Shown: positions 1 through 8,051, counted from the stretch's first letter. The stretch is DNA of 64,000 bases from an uncultured Clostridia bacterium (GCA_934155265.1 CAKPGU010000003.1:1-64000); one strand, 5' to 3'. Translations and numbers: made by a program. Notes: generated by a model from the sequence alone, not told the origin.

Positions 1-37
1 GTTAGAAAATTAAAATAATAAAAATTTATAAATATTA

Positions 38-66
38 TAGACAAATAAAAAATAGTATTGTAGAAT
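38..66 (+). promoter_or_regulatory. Probable sigma-A promoter of small toxin-like gene
   Basis: TAGACA at 38-43 and TAGAAT at 61-66 are separated by 17 bases. Transcription would begin near 73, just before the 5' copy of an inverted repeat. The third toxin-like locus, at 61975, uses a similar TAGACG -35 box. Confidence 0.5.
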
Positions 67-143
67 ACATGTCATAGGAAATGAGAATTAGCAGATGTGG
101 TTTTGCCACCTGAATTTTACGAAATGTCGTAGGAGAGGTGGTG

Positions 144-263
144 ATGTTTATGGTTAAAGCGATACTATTTTTAATATTATCATTAATGTTTTCTTTAACA
201 TTAAACGTTGCCTTGACAGCAGTTCTGTATAAGAACTGGGTTAATAAGCAACTACATAAATAA
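144..263 (+). CDS. Small single-pass membrane peptide, candidate type I toxin
   Basis: This 39-codon reading frame starts at ATG 144 after a strong AGGAGAGGTGG ribosome site at 131-141; ATG 150 is also possible. The peptide is one long hydrophobic helix (ILFLILSLMFSLTLNVALTAVL) followed by a short basic tail, the typical make-up of type I toxins. It lies inside an RNA whose ends are complementary: 74-84 matches the reverse complement of 341-351, and 97-107 that of 317-327. A facing promoter lies downstream. No named toxin family was recognised; toxicity is inferred from architecture only. A small regulatory membrane protein is the alternative. Confidence 0.55.
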   Translation: MFMVKAILFLILSLMFSLTLNVALTAVLYKNWVNKQLHK

Positions 264-269
264 AAAAAT

Positions 270-349
270 AAACCATTCTGCTTAGCCGAGCTAATGGTTT
301 ATCAAATCTTTATATCGGCAAAACCACGTTTGTGGATTTGTCATTTCCT
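270..349 (-). ncRNA. Predicted antisense RNA of toxin-like locus
   Basis: On the minus strand TTGACT (near 380) and TATAAT (361-356) are about 18 bases apart, predicting a start near 349. The transcript would end at a hairpin whose arms AAACCA and TGGTTT enclose TTAGC/GCTAA (about 270-300), followed on the minus strand by a T-rich run. It would overlap the 3' end of the small-peptide mRNA. This is inferred from promoter and terminator patterns alone. Confidence 0.4.
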
Positions 350-427
350 ATATTTATTATAATCTATTTATAGGAAAAAAGTCAAGGAAAATGATAAAAA
401 ATAAAAACAAAAAAAGGATATAATTTT

Positions 428-898
428 ATGGAAAAAACAAATGTAATGAGAATATTAGATCAGAAAAAAATAAAATATAACGAGTATTTTTATGGGGATA
501 CAAATGCTATAAGTGGAGTGGATGTAGCGAAAATTTTAAATGAAGATGCAAATAAAGTGTTTAAAACATTGGTAACAATTGCAAAATCTAAGCAAAATTA
601 TGTATTCATGATACCAGTTGAAAAAGAACTAGATTTTAAAAAATGTGCTAAAAGTGTTAAAGAAAAGAGCATTGAGATGATTCCGCAGAAAGAACTGTTG
701 CCATTAACTGGATATGTTCATGGAGGTTGTTCACCAATAGGATTAAAGAAACCATTTAAAATAGTAATAGATAGTTCAGCACAAAATTTCAATGAGATAA
801 TATTTAGTGGTGGGAAAATAGGATATCAAGTAGAAGTGGAATTAAAAAATTTAAATAAAGTTATAAATTTCAAATTTGATAATATAGTAAAAGAATAA
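428..898 (+). CDS. ybaK: YbaK/EbsC-family Cys-tRNA(Pro) deacylase
   Basis: The 156-residue protein matches the YbaK/ProX trans-editing family in length. It has the conserved KVFKTLV segment (43-49), which in the family holds a catalytic lysine, and the glycine-rich GGCSPIGLKKPF segment (99-110). Members hydrolyse Cys-tRNA(Pro) produced when prolyl-tRNA synthetase mischarges cysteine. The gene stands alone, after AAAAAAAGGA and before a decayed region. The prolyl-tRNA synthetase in this window (4969) lacks the usual internal editing domain, so a free-standing editor is pertinent, although ybaK-type enzymes clear Cys rather than Ala. Confidence 0.88.
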   Translation: MEKTNVMRILDQKKIKYNEYFYGDTNAISGVDVAKILNEDANKVFKTLVTIAKSKQNYVFMIPVEKELDFKKCAKSVKEKSIEMIPQKELLPLTGYVHGGCSPIGLKKPFKIVIDSSAQNFNEIIFSGGKIGYQVEVELKNLNKVINFKFDNIVKE

Positions 899-1045
899 TA
901 AATGTAATCATGGTATAAAAAATTACTTAAGAATAAACTTATTTTGACTATGTTTTTATTATGCAATCACTAAATAACAATTTTAATATAAATAGAATTG
1001 AAAGATATTTAAGTTCGGCTTGGGAGTCTGGAGGGATTATAGTAA

Positions 1046-1195
1046 TTATTTTTAACAAAAGTGATTTTAAATCAAATAAAAGAACTTGCACCAGAGTCAA
1101 AAGTTTTATCAGAATTATCTATAGAATGAGATTCTGTTGATGATTCTGATGGACAAATTGAAAATTGGTTACAAAATGTTGGATTAAATAAATAA
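1046..1195 (+). pseudogene. Decayed gene fragment with internal stop
   Basis: A frame with normal coding character (ending ENWLQNVGLNK) runs to TAA 1193 but is broken by TGA at 1127 and has no start or ribosome site. The family was not recognised. It reads as the tail of a small cytoplasmic protein. Together with the next fragment it suggests a local gene graveyard. Confidence 0.4.
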
Positions 1196-1203
1196 AAAAG
1201 TAA

Positions 1204-1347
1204 AAATATGTAGAAGGTAATCACGAGTATAAAGGTTTTGCAGAATTAAATGATTATGCAAATTATTGTTATAAATTTAAGAAAGCTAATCCAATGGAAG
1301 ATGGGAGGAGTACAATTGATTTTTTTCTAAATAATAGTGCTGATTGA
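1204..1347 (+). pseudogene. Decayed gene fragment, unknown
   Basis: An open stretch of 47 codons ending at TGA 1345 encodes a plausible protein tail (EYKGFAELNDYANY...) but begins after a stop, without a start codon. It may belong to the same dead gene as the fragment at 1046-1195 or to a second one. No function is assigned. Confidence 0.35.
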
Positions 1348-1351
1348 GGTG

Positions 1352-1415
1352 AAGCAGTTAGCACACATCCCCTTTTATTTTCAGAGAACTGCTTGAAATA
1401 TAGTAGTTCTTTTTG
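1352..1415 (+). promoter_or_regulatory. Two competing hairpins, attenuator-like
   Basis: AAGCAGTT (1352-1359) can pair with AACTGCTT (1387-1394). The same region can instead form AGAACT (1384-1389) with AGTTCT (1405-1410), followed by TTTTTG. The second form resembles a weak terminator just upstream of the phosphoesterase gene at 1465. It could equally be the terminator of the decayed gene upstream. Confidence 0.3.
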
Positions 1416-1464
1416 TTATAATAATAAATGATAAGCACTAAAAACAAGGAGGTAGACAACAATT

Positions 1465-2301
1465 ATGAAAATTGCAATAATTTCAGATATACATGGTAAT
1501 TTAGAAGCATTAAAATCAACACTTAAAGATATAAATCAAAAACAGGTGGATAAAATAATATGTCTAGGAGATATAATTGCAAAAGGAATACACCCACAAG
1601 AATGTATAAAATTAATAAAAGAAAGATGTGATATAGTAATTCAAGGAAATACAGATGAGTATTTTTCAAATAAACATGAAGACATGTCTGGTTTGCCAGA
1701 ACAAGAACAAAAAAGAATAAAATGGAATCATTCATTAATTCCTGAAGAAGATAGAGAGTACTTATTAAATTTACCATTTAGCCATGAATTTTATATGAGC
1801 GGAAGTTTAGTTAGACTTTTCCATGCAACAAATAGAGTAAACAATAAGGTAGTTTTGAATATTGATGACATAGAAACAAAATATGAAATGTTTTTGCCAA
1901 GTGAATATACTATATCAAATAATGTTGCAGATGTTATTATATATGGTCATATTCATCATCCATATATGGACAAACTGTATAATAAAACGTTGATAAATGT
2001 TGGAAGTGTAGGGAATTCATTTGATGCAATAAGAAATGACAATAAAGATAGTAATGTTCTTGAAACAACTAGAGCATATTATTTAATTATTGAAGGAGAA
2101 TATGGAAGTAAAGAATATAATTCAGAGATTTCATTTCAGTTTGTAAGAGTTCCATATAATATAGAAAAGGAATTAAAAGACGAAGATAAAAATATTGAAA
2201 AGGAATCCTATAGATGTGAAATAACTAAAGGAAGATATAGAAACATGACAAAAATTAATGAAGTTTATAAAAATCGAGGAATTGATGTAAGAAAAATATA
2301 A
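1465..2301 (+). CDS. YfcE/MJ0936-type metallophosphoesterase
   Basis: A 278-residue calcineurin-like phosphoesterase. Metal-binding motifs appear in family order: D8-x-H10 in SDIHGN, GD at 35-36, GNTD at 61-64 (in place of GNHD), an FHATN histidine near 120, and GHIHHP near 160. The first 190 residues form the catalytic domain; the charged C-terminal extension, ending in an arginine-rich segment, has no recognised domain. The start at ATG 1465 is supported by AAGGAGGT at 1447-1454. It is a single gene flanked by decayed sequence. The substrate cannot be deduced; cyclic or simple phosphodiesters are usual for this family. Confidence 0.85.
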   Translation: MKIAIISDIHGNLEALKSTLKDINQKQVDKIICLGDIIAKGIHPQECIKLIKERCDIVIQGNTDEYFSNKHEDMSGLPEQEQKRIKWNHSLIPEEDREYLLNLPFSHEFYMSGSLVRLFHATNRVNNKVVLNIDDIETKYEMFLPSEYTISNNVADVIIYGHIHHPYMDKLYNKTLINVGSVGNSFDAIRNDNKDSNVLETTRAYYLIIEGEYGSKEYNSEISFQFVRVPYNIEKELKDEDKNIEKESYRCEITKGRYRNMTKINEVYKNRGIDVRKI

Positions 2302-2403
2302 TATATTATAGCTCATTGTTTTTTTACCAAATTTTAACCTTTCTTTAATCGAAAATTAAACAACAAGAATTAGAATATCATCATAAAAAAGAAAGAATTA
2401 AAA

Positions 2404-2721
2404 ATGAAAGATTTATTTAAAAATGCAATGCAAGGATTTTCAAGGGCATTAGCAGATAGTGTGCTAGGAGTATCAGGAGGAACAGTTACCTTTGTGCTAT
2501 GGTTTTATGATAAACTCATAAATTCTTTAAATAAATTAATTATTAGAAGATGAGACAAGAAAGAAGCAATCAAATTCTTAATAAAGTTAGGATGTGGTTG
2601 GGTTATAGGAAAGGCAATATCACTACTAATATTATCAAACTTATTTGAAACACACATTCCAGTATTATTTGTATTTGGATTAGGAATTATAGAAAGTATA
2701 GAGCACAAACAATTTATCTAA
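2404..2721 (+). pseudogene. Truncated DUF368 (polyprenyl-phosphate transporter-like) gene
   Basis: The frame opens with an N-terminus characteristic of DUF368 membrane proteins (GFSRALADSVLGVSGGT), a family implicated in undecaprenyl-phosphate recycling. TGA at 2551 interrupts it, probably where a tryptophan codon stood, and the frame ends after about 105 codons. The family normally has about 270-300 residues. The downstream part is missing and replaced by a decayed two-component gene. It is judged non-functional. Confidence 0.7.
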
Positions 2722-2768
2722 GGATAGGATCGATTTATGCAATAATAACGGGAACAACAACGAGTTTT

Positions 2769-3208
2769 TTTGATGACATAATATTAATCGTAGAAAATGA
2801 AAAACAAATGGCAGATTTTATTACCTTAGAGTTAAAACAAGAAGGATATGAAAATGCCATAAACAAAAATTATGATATTATACTTTTAGATAATATGCTT
2901 CCTAAAATAAATGGAATGGAAGTGTGCCGAAGATTAAGAATAAAAAAGAAACTCCAATTATAATGCTTACAGCTAAAGGAGATATAACAGATAAAGTAAA
3001 TGGGCTAGATATAGGAGCAGGATGAATATCTTACCAAAACTTTTGAAATAGAAGAATTACTTGCAGAGAAAATGAAAAAATTGGACTTGGACTTGCTATT
3101 GCAAAAGCAATAGCTAATGTAAATTGTGCAGAAATTAAATTAGAAAGTGAACTAGGAAATGGTTCAATGTTTGTAATAATATTTAAGGAATATATGGAGA
3201 TAAAATAA
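2769..3208 (+). pseudogene. Remnant of a response regulator fused to a histidine kinase tail
   Basis: From about 2775 the sequence encodes a receiver-domain start (ILIVENEKQMADF, then LLDNMLPKINGMEVC with the phosphorylatable Asp). A frameshift near 2950 is followed by TPIIMLTAKGDITDKVNGLD, and a second near 3020 by EYLTKTFEIEELL. The text then jumps directly to the ATPase end of a histidine kinase (GLGLAIAKAIA ... GNGSMFVIIF). The regulator's DNA-binding domain and most of the kinase are deleted. An intact two-component system of the same type lies at 36007-37693. Confidence 0.75.
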
Positions 3209-3840
3209 TGAAAGAAAAAATAAAAGAATTTATTGTAAAAAATTTAAAATGGATTATATTATTTATTTGCTTAATTGGATTTTTGGCATTAGCAGAAGAT
3301 GTATTCAATAAAGAAATAATGAATGGGGATATAATAGGATATAAGATAATATCAACATTTTTAATATCTGATTTTACAATACCAATAGCAAAGGTTATTA
3401 CTAATTTTGGAGGGGCAATATTTTTAATAGCAGTAACAATTGTCTTATTCATATTAATAAAAAATAAAAAAATTAGATTATCAATATTTTCAAATTTAGT
3501 GATAATTACAATACTAAATCAACTACTAAAAAGAATATTACAAAGACCTAGACCAACAGAATATAGGATAATTGAAGAAACAGGATATAGTTTTCCATCA
3601 GGTCATTCTATGATAAGTATGGCTTTTTATGGATATTTAATATATTTGATTTATAAATATGTGAAAAACAAATATATTAAATGGATTTCTATTGTATTGT
3701 TAAGTATATTGATATGTGCTGTTGGAATAAGTAGAATTTACTTAGGTGTACATTATACAAGTGATGTTTTAGGTGGATTTCTTATTTCAATATCATATTT
3801 AATTATTTATATAAGTGCTATTAATAAATTTTTGATGTAA
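3208..3840 (+). CDS. PAP2-family membrane phosphatase
   Basis: The 210-residue integral membrane protein carries the three PAP2 signature parts in order: KRILQRPRP (near 105), PSGHSM (near 130) with the first catalytic histidine, and SRIYLGVHYTSDVLGG (near 175) with the second histidine and the aspartate. Such enzymes dephosphorylate lipid phosphates such as undecaprenyl pyrophosphate or phosphatidate at the outer membrane face. The ATG overlaps the TAA of the decayed kinase fragment, so the gene may once have been co-transcribed with that two-component system. The catalytic residues look intact. Confidence 0.85.
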   Translation: MKEKIKEFIVKNLKWIILFICLIGFLALAEDVFNKEIMNGDIIGYKIISTFLISDFTIPIAKVITNFGGAIFLIAVTIVLFILIKNKKIRLSIFSNLVIITILNQLLKRILQRPRPTEYRIIEETGYSFPSGHSMISMAFYGYLIYLIYKYVKNKYIKWISIVLLSILICAVGISRIYLGVHYTSDVLGGFLISISYLIIYISAINKFLM

Positions 3841-3897
3841 GTTACTACAGAATTTTACAAATGTTATAATAGTAATTTGTAGAAAGAGGGTTTGTAT

Positions 3898-4151
3898 ATG
3901 AAGAAAAAAATATTATTCTTATAATTTGTATTATATTAGTAATATTTTTATTAGGTGTAGTATTTTTTATAAAGATAAAAAATCAGATAAAACGGAAAAT
4001 TTTAATAAGTATTCTGTGATTTATGATAAGGAAGGAAACATTTAAACAACTTTATATATTACTTAAAAATAATGATTTAGAAATGTTTATGTATGTAAAA
4101 GAAGTTTTAAATGAACTTGGTACTTTTTGCTTAGAATTGAGTACACAATAA
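3898..4151 (+). pseudogene. Frameshifted small membrane/lipoprotein-like gene
   Basis: After an AAAGAGGG site, ATG 3898 opens a frame that stops after eight codons. Shifting frame restores a hydrophobic segment (ICIILVIFLLGVVFFI), then a polar stretch (ENFNKYSVIYDKEGN), then another frame ending LGTFCLELSTQ at TAA 4149. At least two frameshifts are needed to join them. The original looks like a short membrane-anchored protein of unknown function. Confidence 0.45.
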
Positions 4152-4203
4152 AATAATTTTTTCATGGTACATTAATGCAAAAAAATTACATCTGTAGTTT
4201 TTA

Positions 4204-4239
4204 AGTGCCCCCAAAAAATCTAATTTTTTTGGAGGCACT
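4204..4239. terminator. Bidirectional intrinsic terminator
   Basis: AGTGCCCCCAAAAAA pairs with TTTTTTGGAGGCACT with a single mismatch and a TCTAA loop. The A and T runs inside the stem would serve either strand. It closes the decayed 5' region ahead of scpB. Confidence 0.75.
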
Positions 4240-4341
4240 TTACTAATGACTGTCACATTCTTTTTACACTTAAAACCTTGACATAAAGTAAAAAATATGA
4301 GAAAATAGAGCCGTTAAAATAAAGAGTAGGAATGATAAAAA

Positions 4342-4947
4342 ATGGAAATACAAAAAATAAAAGAAACAATAGAAGCAATACTATTTGCGGCAGGAAGAAT
4401 GATAACAATAGAAGAATTAGTATTAGCATTAGAAATAGACAAAAATCAACTTGAAGAAATAATAGAAAACATGAAAGAAGACTACAAAACAAGAGGAATA
4501 GAATTAATAAAAATAGAAAATGGATATCAATTATGCACAAAAAAAGAATATTATGAATACATATATCCAATTTTAGATAAAAGAACAAAACCAAATCTAT
4601 CAACAGCAGCATTAGAAACACTTGCAATAATTGCATATAACCAAAGAACAACAAGAGCAGAAATAGAAGCAATAAGAGGTGTAAATAGTGATGCAACAAT
4701 ATATAAATTATTGGACTATGGTCTAATAGAAGATGCAGGAAAAGCAGATTTACCTGGAAGACCAACAACATATAAAACGACAACAGAATTTTTGAAAATG
4801 TTTGGATATGAAAATTTAGCAAATTTACCTGAATTACCAAGATACAAACTTGATGCAAACAGACAAATTGTAATTGATGAATTAATAGAGGCTCCTATGC
4901 CCGAAAAGGGTGAGCAAGAGTTAGAATATAAAGAAAATAATAATTAA
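4342..4947 (+). CDS. scpB: Segregation and condensation protein B
   Basis: 201 residues, the usual ScpB size, with two winged-helix domains. The N-terminal segment IKETIEAILFAAGRMITIEE and the central LETLAIIAYNQRTTRAEIEAIRGV with GRPTTYKTT are hallmarks of the family. ScpB binds ScpA and the SMC ATPase to form the chromosome condensation complex. ScpA is not next to it here; the upstream sequence is decayed genes. It is followed after 21 bases by proS. Translation starts at ATG 4342; the upstream ribosome site is weak (AGTAGG at 4325). Confidence 0.92.
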   Translation: MEIQKIKETIEAILFAAGRMITIEELVLALEIDKNQLEEIIENMKEDYKTRGIELIKIENGYQLCTKKEYYEYIYPILDKRTKPNLSTAALETLAIIAYNQRTTRAEIEAIRGVNSDATIYKLLDYGLIEDAGKADLPGRPTTYKTTTEFLKMFGYENLANLPELPRYKLDANRQIVIDELIEAPMPEKGEQELEYKENNN

Positions 4948-4968
4948 AAATAATAGGAGGAAATAAAA

Positions 4969-6264
4969 ATGAGATTATCACAAACAGGAATGGGAGTAAC
5001 AAAATTAAATAATTTGGATGAAATGTATCCAGGACAAAGTATATTATTACAAACAGGTCAATTAGTTCAATATGGAGCAGGATTATTCGGATATAATACT
5101 ATTCCATTATTAGTAAGAAGAAAAATAGAACAAATAATAGTAAATACATTGAATGACCATGGTTGTATAGAGGTATTATTGCCTACATTACAACCTGATA
5201 CAATATGGAAAAATTCAGGAAGATATGATCAATATGTACAAGATGGAACAATGTTGATTACAGAGTCCAATAAAGGTGTATTTTGCTTAGCTCCAACAGG
5301 AGAAGAAGCAATGTTGGAATTTGCAAGAGAAAAATTAAAATCTTACAAAAATTTACCAGCAACATTTTATCAAATAGGAGAAAAATATAGAAATGAAATA
5401 AGAACAAGAGGATATTTATTAAGAGGAAAATCATTTCCAATGTTAGATGCGTATAGTTTTGATAAAGACATAAAAGGCATGGAAAAATCATATGAAAATG
5501 TAAGAGAAGCCTTTTTAAGTATATTTAAACAAATAGGATTAAAAGTAATTCCAATAGTTGCTGATAATGGTGCAATGGGAGGAAAAAAATCAGAAGAATT
5601 TATGATGATATCAGAACAAGGAGAAGACAAAATTCTATATGATGAAAACTCAGGAATAGGTTTAAATACAGAAATATTAGAAAGAGAAGACTATAAAGAA
5701 TATTTAAAACAAGAATATGGTATAGAAGATATATCTAACTTTAAAGAAATAAGAACAATGGAACTAGGACATATATTCCAATTAGGAACAAGATATTCAG
5801 AAATGATGAATGGAAAGTATATAAATCAAGATGGAAAAGAAACATTGTATTATATGGGATGTTATGGAATTGGTGTAAGTAGAACACTTGCAGCTTTATA
5901 TGAACAATGTGTTGTTAAAAATGCAAAAGGAGATCCATGTGGATTTGTATTACCTAATAAAATAGCACCATATATGGTACAGATAATTCCAAAGATGGAA
6001 AACCCTGAAAAAGTAGAGCTTGCCGAAGACTTATATAATAGCTTAACACAAAAAACTATGGGAGCAATTATAGATGATAGAGAAAATATTACAATGGGAG
6101 CAAAAATTAAAGATGCTAAAATATTAGGAACTCCATATATGCTAGTAATTGGCGATAAAATAGAAAATGACAAACTTGAACTTGAAGATAATAAGACAGG
6201 AGAAAAATTTGTTGGAACAAGAGAAGAAGTATTTAGAAAAATACTTGAATTAAAAATGAATTAA
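4969..6264 (+). CDS. proS: Prolyl-tRNA synthetase, short form lacking the editing insertion
   Basis: A class II synthetase of 431 residues. Motif 2 (YRNEIRTRGYLLRGKSFPM) and motif 3 (GCYGIGVSRTL) are present, with a C-terminal anticodon-binding domain (KIAPYMVQIIP onward). The gap between motifs 2 and 3 is only about 120 residues, so the ~180-residue INS editing domain of typical bacterial ProRS (about 570 residues) is absent. This resembles the short form best known from Alphaproteobacteria. It attaches proline to tRNA(Pro); loss of INS should leave Ala-tRNA(Pro) uncorrected in cis. GGAGG precedes ATG 4969, and the gene is probably co-transcribed with scpB. Confidence 0.92.
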   Translation: MRLSQTGMGVTKLNNLDEMYPGQSILLQTGQLVQYGAGLFGYNTIPLLVRRKIEQIIVNTLNDHGCIEVLLPTLQPDTIWKNSGRYDQYVQDGTMLITESNKGVFCLAPTGEEAMLEFAREKLKSYKNLPATFYQIGEKYRNEIRTRGYLLRGKSFPMLDAYSFDKDIKGMEKSYENVREAFLSIFKQIGLKVIPIVADNGAMGGKKSEEFMMISEQGEDKILYDENSGIGLNTEILEREDYKEYLKQEYGIEDISNFKEIRTMELGHIFQLGTRYSEMMNGKYINQDGKETLYYMGCYGIGVSRTLAALYEQCVVKNAKGDPCGFVLPNKIAPYMVQIIPKMENPEKVELAEDLYNSLTQKTMGAIIDDRENITMGAKIKDAKILGTPYMLVIGDKIENDKLELEDNKTGEKFVGTREEVFRKILELKMN

Positions 6265-6301
6265 ATTAACATTTTTATAAATAAAATATTCATAAAAAGA
6301 G

Positions 6302-6330
6302 TTGTAAAAAAAGAAAAAAATTGATATACT
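6302..6330 (+). promoter_or_regulatory. Sigma-A promoter of the asp23-nusB-xse operon
   Basis: TTGTAA at 6302-6307 and TATACT at 6325-6330 are 17 bases apart, just upstream of the asp23 ribosome site AAAGGAGG. The following genes to xseB are spaced by 10-35 bases and look like one transcript. Confidence 0.6.
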
Positions 6331-6366
6331 ATAAAAGGAAAAAATTATCTAAAGGAGGATAAGAAT

Positions 6367-6819
6367 ATGGAAGAAAACCAAGAAGAAAAAAAAGAAGAAA
6401 TAGTAGAAATCGAGGAAAATACAGAAGGGGCAAATGATGGAATAAAAATAGCAAATGATGTAGTGGCAGTAATAGCAGGTGTTGCTGTATCAGAAGTGCC
6501 AGGAGTTGCAAGCATGGCAGGAGGATTTGCTGGAGGAATATCAGAAGTATTAAGCGGAAAGAAAAATCTATCAAAAGGAATAAAAGTAGATACTGATGAA
6601 AAAGAAGTAAAAATTGATGTAAATATAATAGTAGAATATGGTTCAAGAATTCCAGATGTAGCATTTGAAATTCAAAACAGAGTAAAAAAATCAGTAGAAA
6701 ATATGACAGGACTAAAAGTTGCTGAAGTAAATGTTCACGTTCAAGGAGTAAGAACTGAAAAAGAGGAAAAAGAAGAAGAAAATAATAGCGAAGAAAATGA
6801 AGGGGCAAAAGAAGAATAA
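6367..6819 (+). CDS. Asp23/Gls24-family envelope stress protein
   Basis: 150 residues with an acidic N-terminus, the Asp23 core (IANDVVAVIAGVAVSEVPGVASM ... VKIDVNIIVEYGSRIPDVAFEIQ ... VAEVNVHVQGV), and an acidic lysine/glutamate tail. In staphylococci Asp23 is a membrane-associated protein anchored by AmaP that dampens cell-wall stress responses. Here AmaP and a DUF2273 protein follow directly, matching that module. Short acidic extensions at both ends are common in this family. The precise role in Clostridia is not known. Confidence 0.9.
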   Translation: MEENQEEKKEEIVEIEENTEGANDGIKIANDVVAVIAGVAVSEVPGVASMAGGFAGGISEVLSGKKNLSKGIKVDTDEKEVKIDVNIIVEYGSRIPDVAFEIQNRVKKSVENMTGLKVAEVNVHVQGVRTEKEEKEEENNSEENEGAKEE

Positions 6820-6849
6820 AAAATTTGTACCAAGAGAGGATGAATTAAT

Positions 6850-7404
6850 ATGAAATTTTTAGAAAGATTTGCATTAATAGTATATTCATATATAATAATT
6901 TTATTATCAGTAGTATTAAGTTTATTAGTATTTAATTGGATTGATTTTGATGTAGTTACAGATATGATGCATGCATTAGTAACAGGAGCAGTATCATCAA
7001 AAATAACATTAGGTGTAAGTGTTGCGTTTATATTACTATCAATAAAATGTGTGTTTTTTGATGAAAAATCTAAAGAAAGAGTAAAAGAAACACAAGGTGT
7101 ATTATTAAAAAATGAAAATGGACAACTAATGATATCAAAAGAGACAATTGACAATATTGTAAAAAATGCAGTAGCCGGATTTAATAATGTAAAAGATTGC
7201 CATACAAGAATAGATGTAAATAGTGAAAATCAATTAAGAATAACATTATTTTTATCAGTATATGAAAATATAGTTATAAAAGAACTTGCAAGTAATTTAC
7301 AAAACAAAATAAAAGAAGAAGTTAAAAAAGTATCAGATTTAGATGTTCAAGAAGTTAATGTAAAAATAACAAGTTTGCAAGAAGTTAAAAAAAGTAAAGA
7401 ATAG
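6850..7404 (+). CDS. amaP: Alkaline shock membrane anchor AmaP
   Basis: 184 residues. Two N-terminal membrane helices (about 8-30 and 48-68) are followed by a cytoplasmic domain that resembles the Asp23 fold (ENGQLMISKETIDNIVKNAV ... LDVQEVNVKITSLQ). In Staphylococcus AmaP tethers Asp23 to the membrane. The order asp23-amaP-DUF2273 here supports the assignment. AGAGAGGATG precedes the start. It ends with an RBS-overlapping spacer of 11 bases before the next gene, implying co-translation. Confidence 0.82.
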   Translation: MKFLERFALIVYSYIIILLSVVLSLLVFNWIDFDVVTDMMHALVTGAVSSKITLGVSVAFILLSIKCVFFDEKSKERVKETQGVLLKNENGQLMISKETIDNIVKNAVAGFNNVKDCHTRIDVNSENQLRITLFLSVYENIVIKELASNLQNKIKEEVKKVSDLDVQEVNVKITSLQEVKKSKE

Positions 7405-7415
7405 GATGATAGAAA

Positions 7416-7619
7416 ATGGAAAGTTTTAAAGAATTTTTATCTAAATACTTAGGCGCAATAATTGGAGTGATAGTTGCAATATTAATATTATGTACAAAAC
7501 TATATGAACTAATGATAGGAATTGTACTTATATTAATGGGTGCATTTGTTGGAAATTATATACAAAAAAATAAAGATGAAGTAAAAATTAAATTAAAAGA
7601 GTTTATTGATAGATTATAA
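7416..7619 (+). CDS. DUF2273-like small membrane protein
   Basis: 67 residues with two closely spaced hydrophobic helices (LGAIIGVIVAILILCTKLYE and LMIGIVLILMGAFVGNYIQ), then a basic amphipathic tail. This is the usual small third member of Asp23/AmaP operons (DUF2273). Its start is 11 bases after amaP. The function is unknown; association with the Asp23-AmaP membrane complex is inferred from position. Confidence 0.75.
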   Translation: MESFKEFLSKYLGAIIGVIVAILILCTKLYELMIGIVLILMGAFVGNYIQKNKDEVKIKLKEFIDRL

Positions 7620-7640
7620 TGAGAGGAGAAAACTATCAAA

Positions 7641-8051
7641 ATGAAAAGATCAGCTATTAGAGAACTAACATTCAGATTAATATATAGTCTTGAAATTCAA
7701 AAAACAGAAGACTTAGAAGAACAAATTGAATTATATCTAGAATGTAATGAAGTAGAAGATAACGAAGCAAAAGAATATATAAAAGATGCAATAATTGGGA
7801 TAAATGAAAATATTAATGAAATACAAGGGCTAATAGAAAAAAATCTAAAAGCTGATTGGAAAATTGACAGAATATCAAAAATAGATTTAAGTTTATTAAA
7901 ACTTGCTATATATGAAATAAAATATAAAAAAATACCATATAAAGTAGCAATAAATGAAAGTTTAGAATTAGCAAAAAAATATGGAGAAGAGACGTCTAAA
8001 AATTTCATAAATGGAATTTTAGCAAGTGTAGTTAAAGAATTAGACGATTAA
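7641..8051 (+). CDS. nusB: Transcription antitermination factor NusB
   Basis: 136 residues, all helical, with the NusB start (MKRSAIRELTFRLIYSLEIQ) and the conserved centre (DWKIDRISKIDLSLLKLAIYEI) and end (VAINESLELAKKYGEETSKNFINGIL). NusB with NusE (S10) binds boxA of rRNA leaders and promotes processive rRNA transcription. In Firmicutes it commonly sits between asp23-type genes and xseA, as here. GAGAGGAG precedes the ATG. Confidence 0.95.
   Translation: MKRSAIRELTFRLIYSLEIQKTEDLEEQIELYLECNEVEDNEAKEYIKDAIIGINENINEIQGLIEKNLKADWKIDRISKIDLSLLKLAIYEIKYKKIPYKVAINESLELAKKYGEETSKNFINGILASVVKELDD

Noticed and set aside
74..351. Reading the left toxin-like locus as a miniature transposable element with terminal inverted repeats.
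   Set aside because: No target duplication was seen, and strong ribosome site, membrane peptide and promoters favour a gene locus. It is not excluded.
1021..1045. GC-rich patch GGCTTGGGAGTCTGGAGGG (near 1018) as a tRNA remnant.
   Set aside because: No cloverleaf could be drawn with acceptor and T arms.
1127..2553. Possible recoding of TGA as tryptophan, because two fragments (TGA at 1127 and 2551) look continuous across TGA.
   Set aside because: Intact genes here use TGG for Trp and end with TGA (for example tsaC), and the fragments also have frameshifts and truncations. Decay explains them better.
4253..4858. Minus-strand frame opposite scpB, rich in Leu, Ile and Phe.
   Set aside because: Poly-hydrophobic composition is typical of antisense to A-rich codons; scpB is clearly real.
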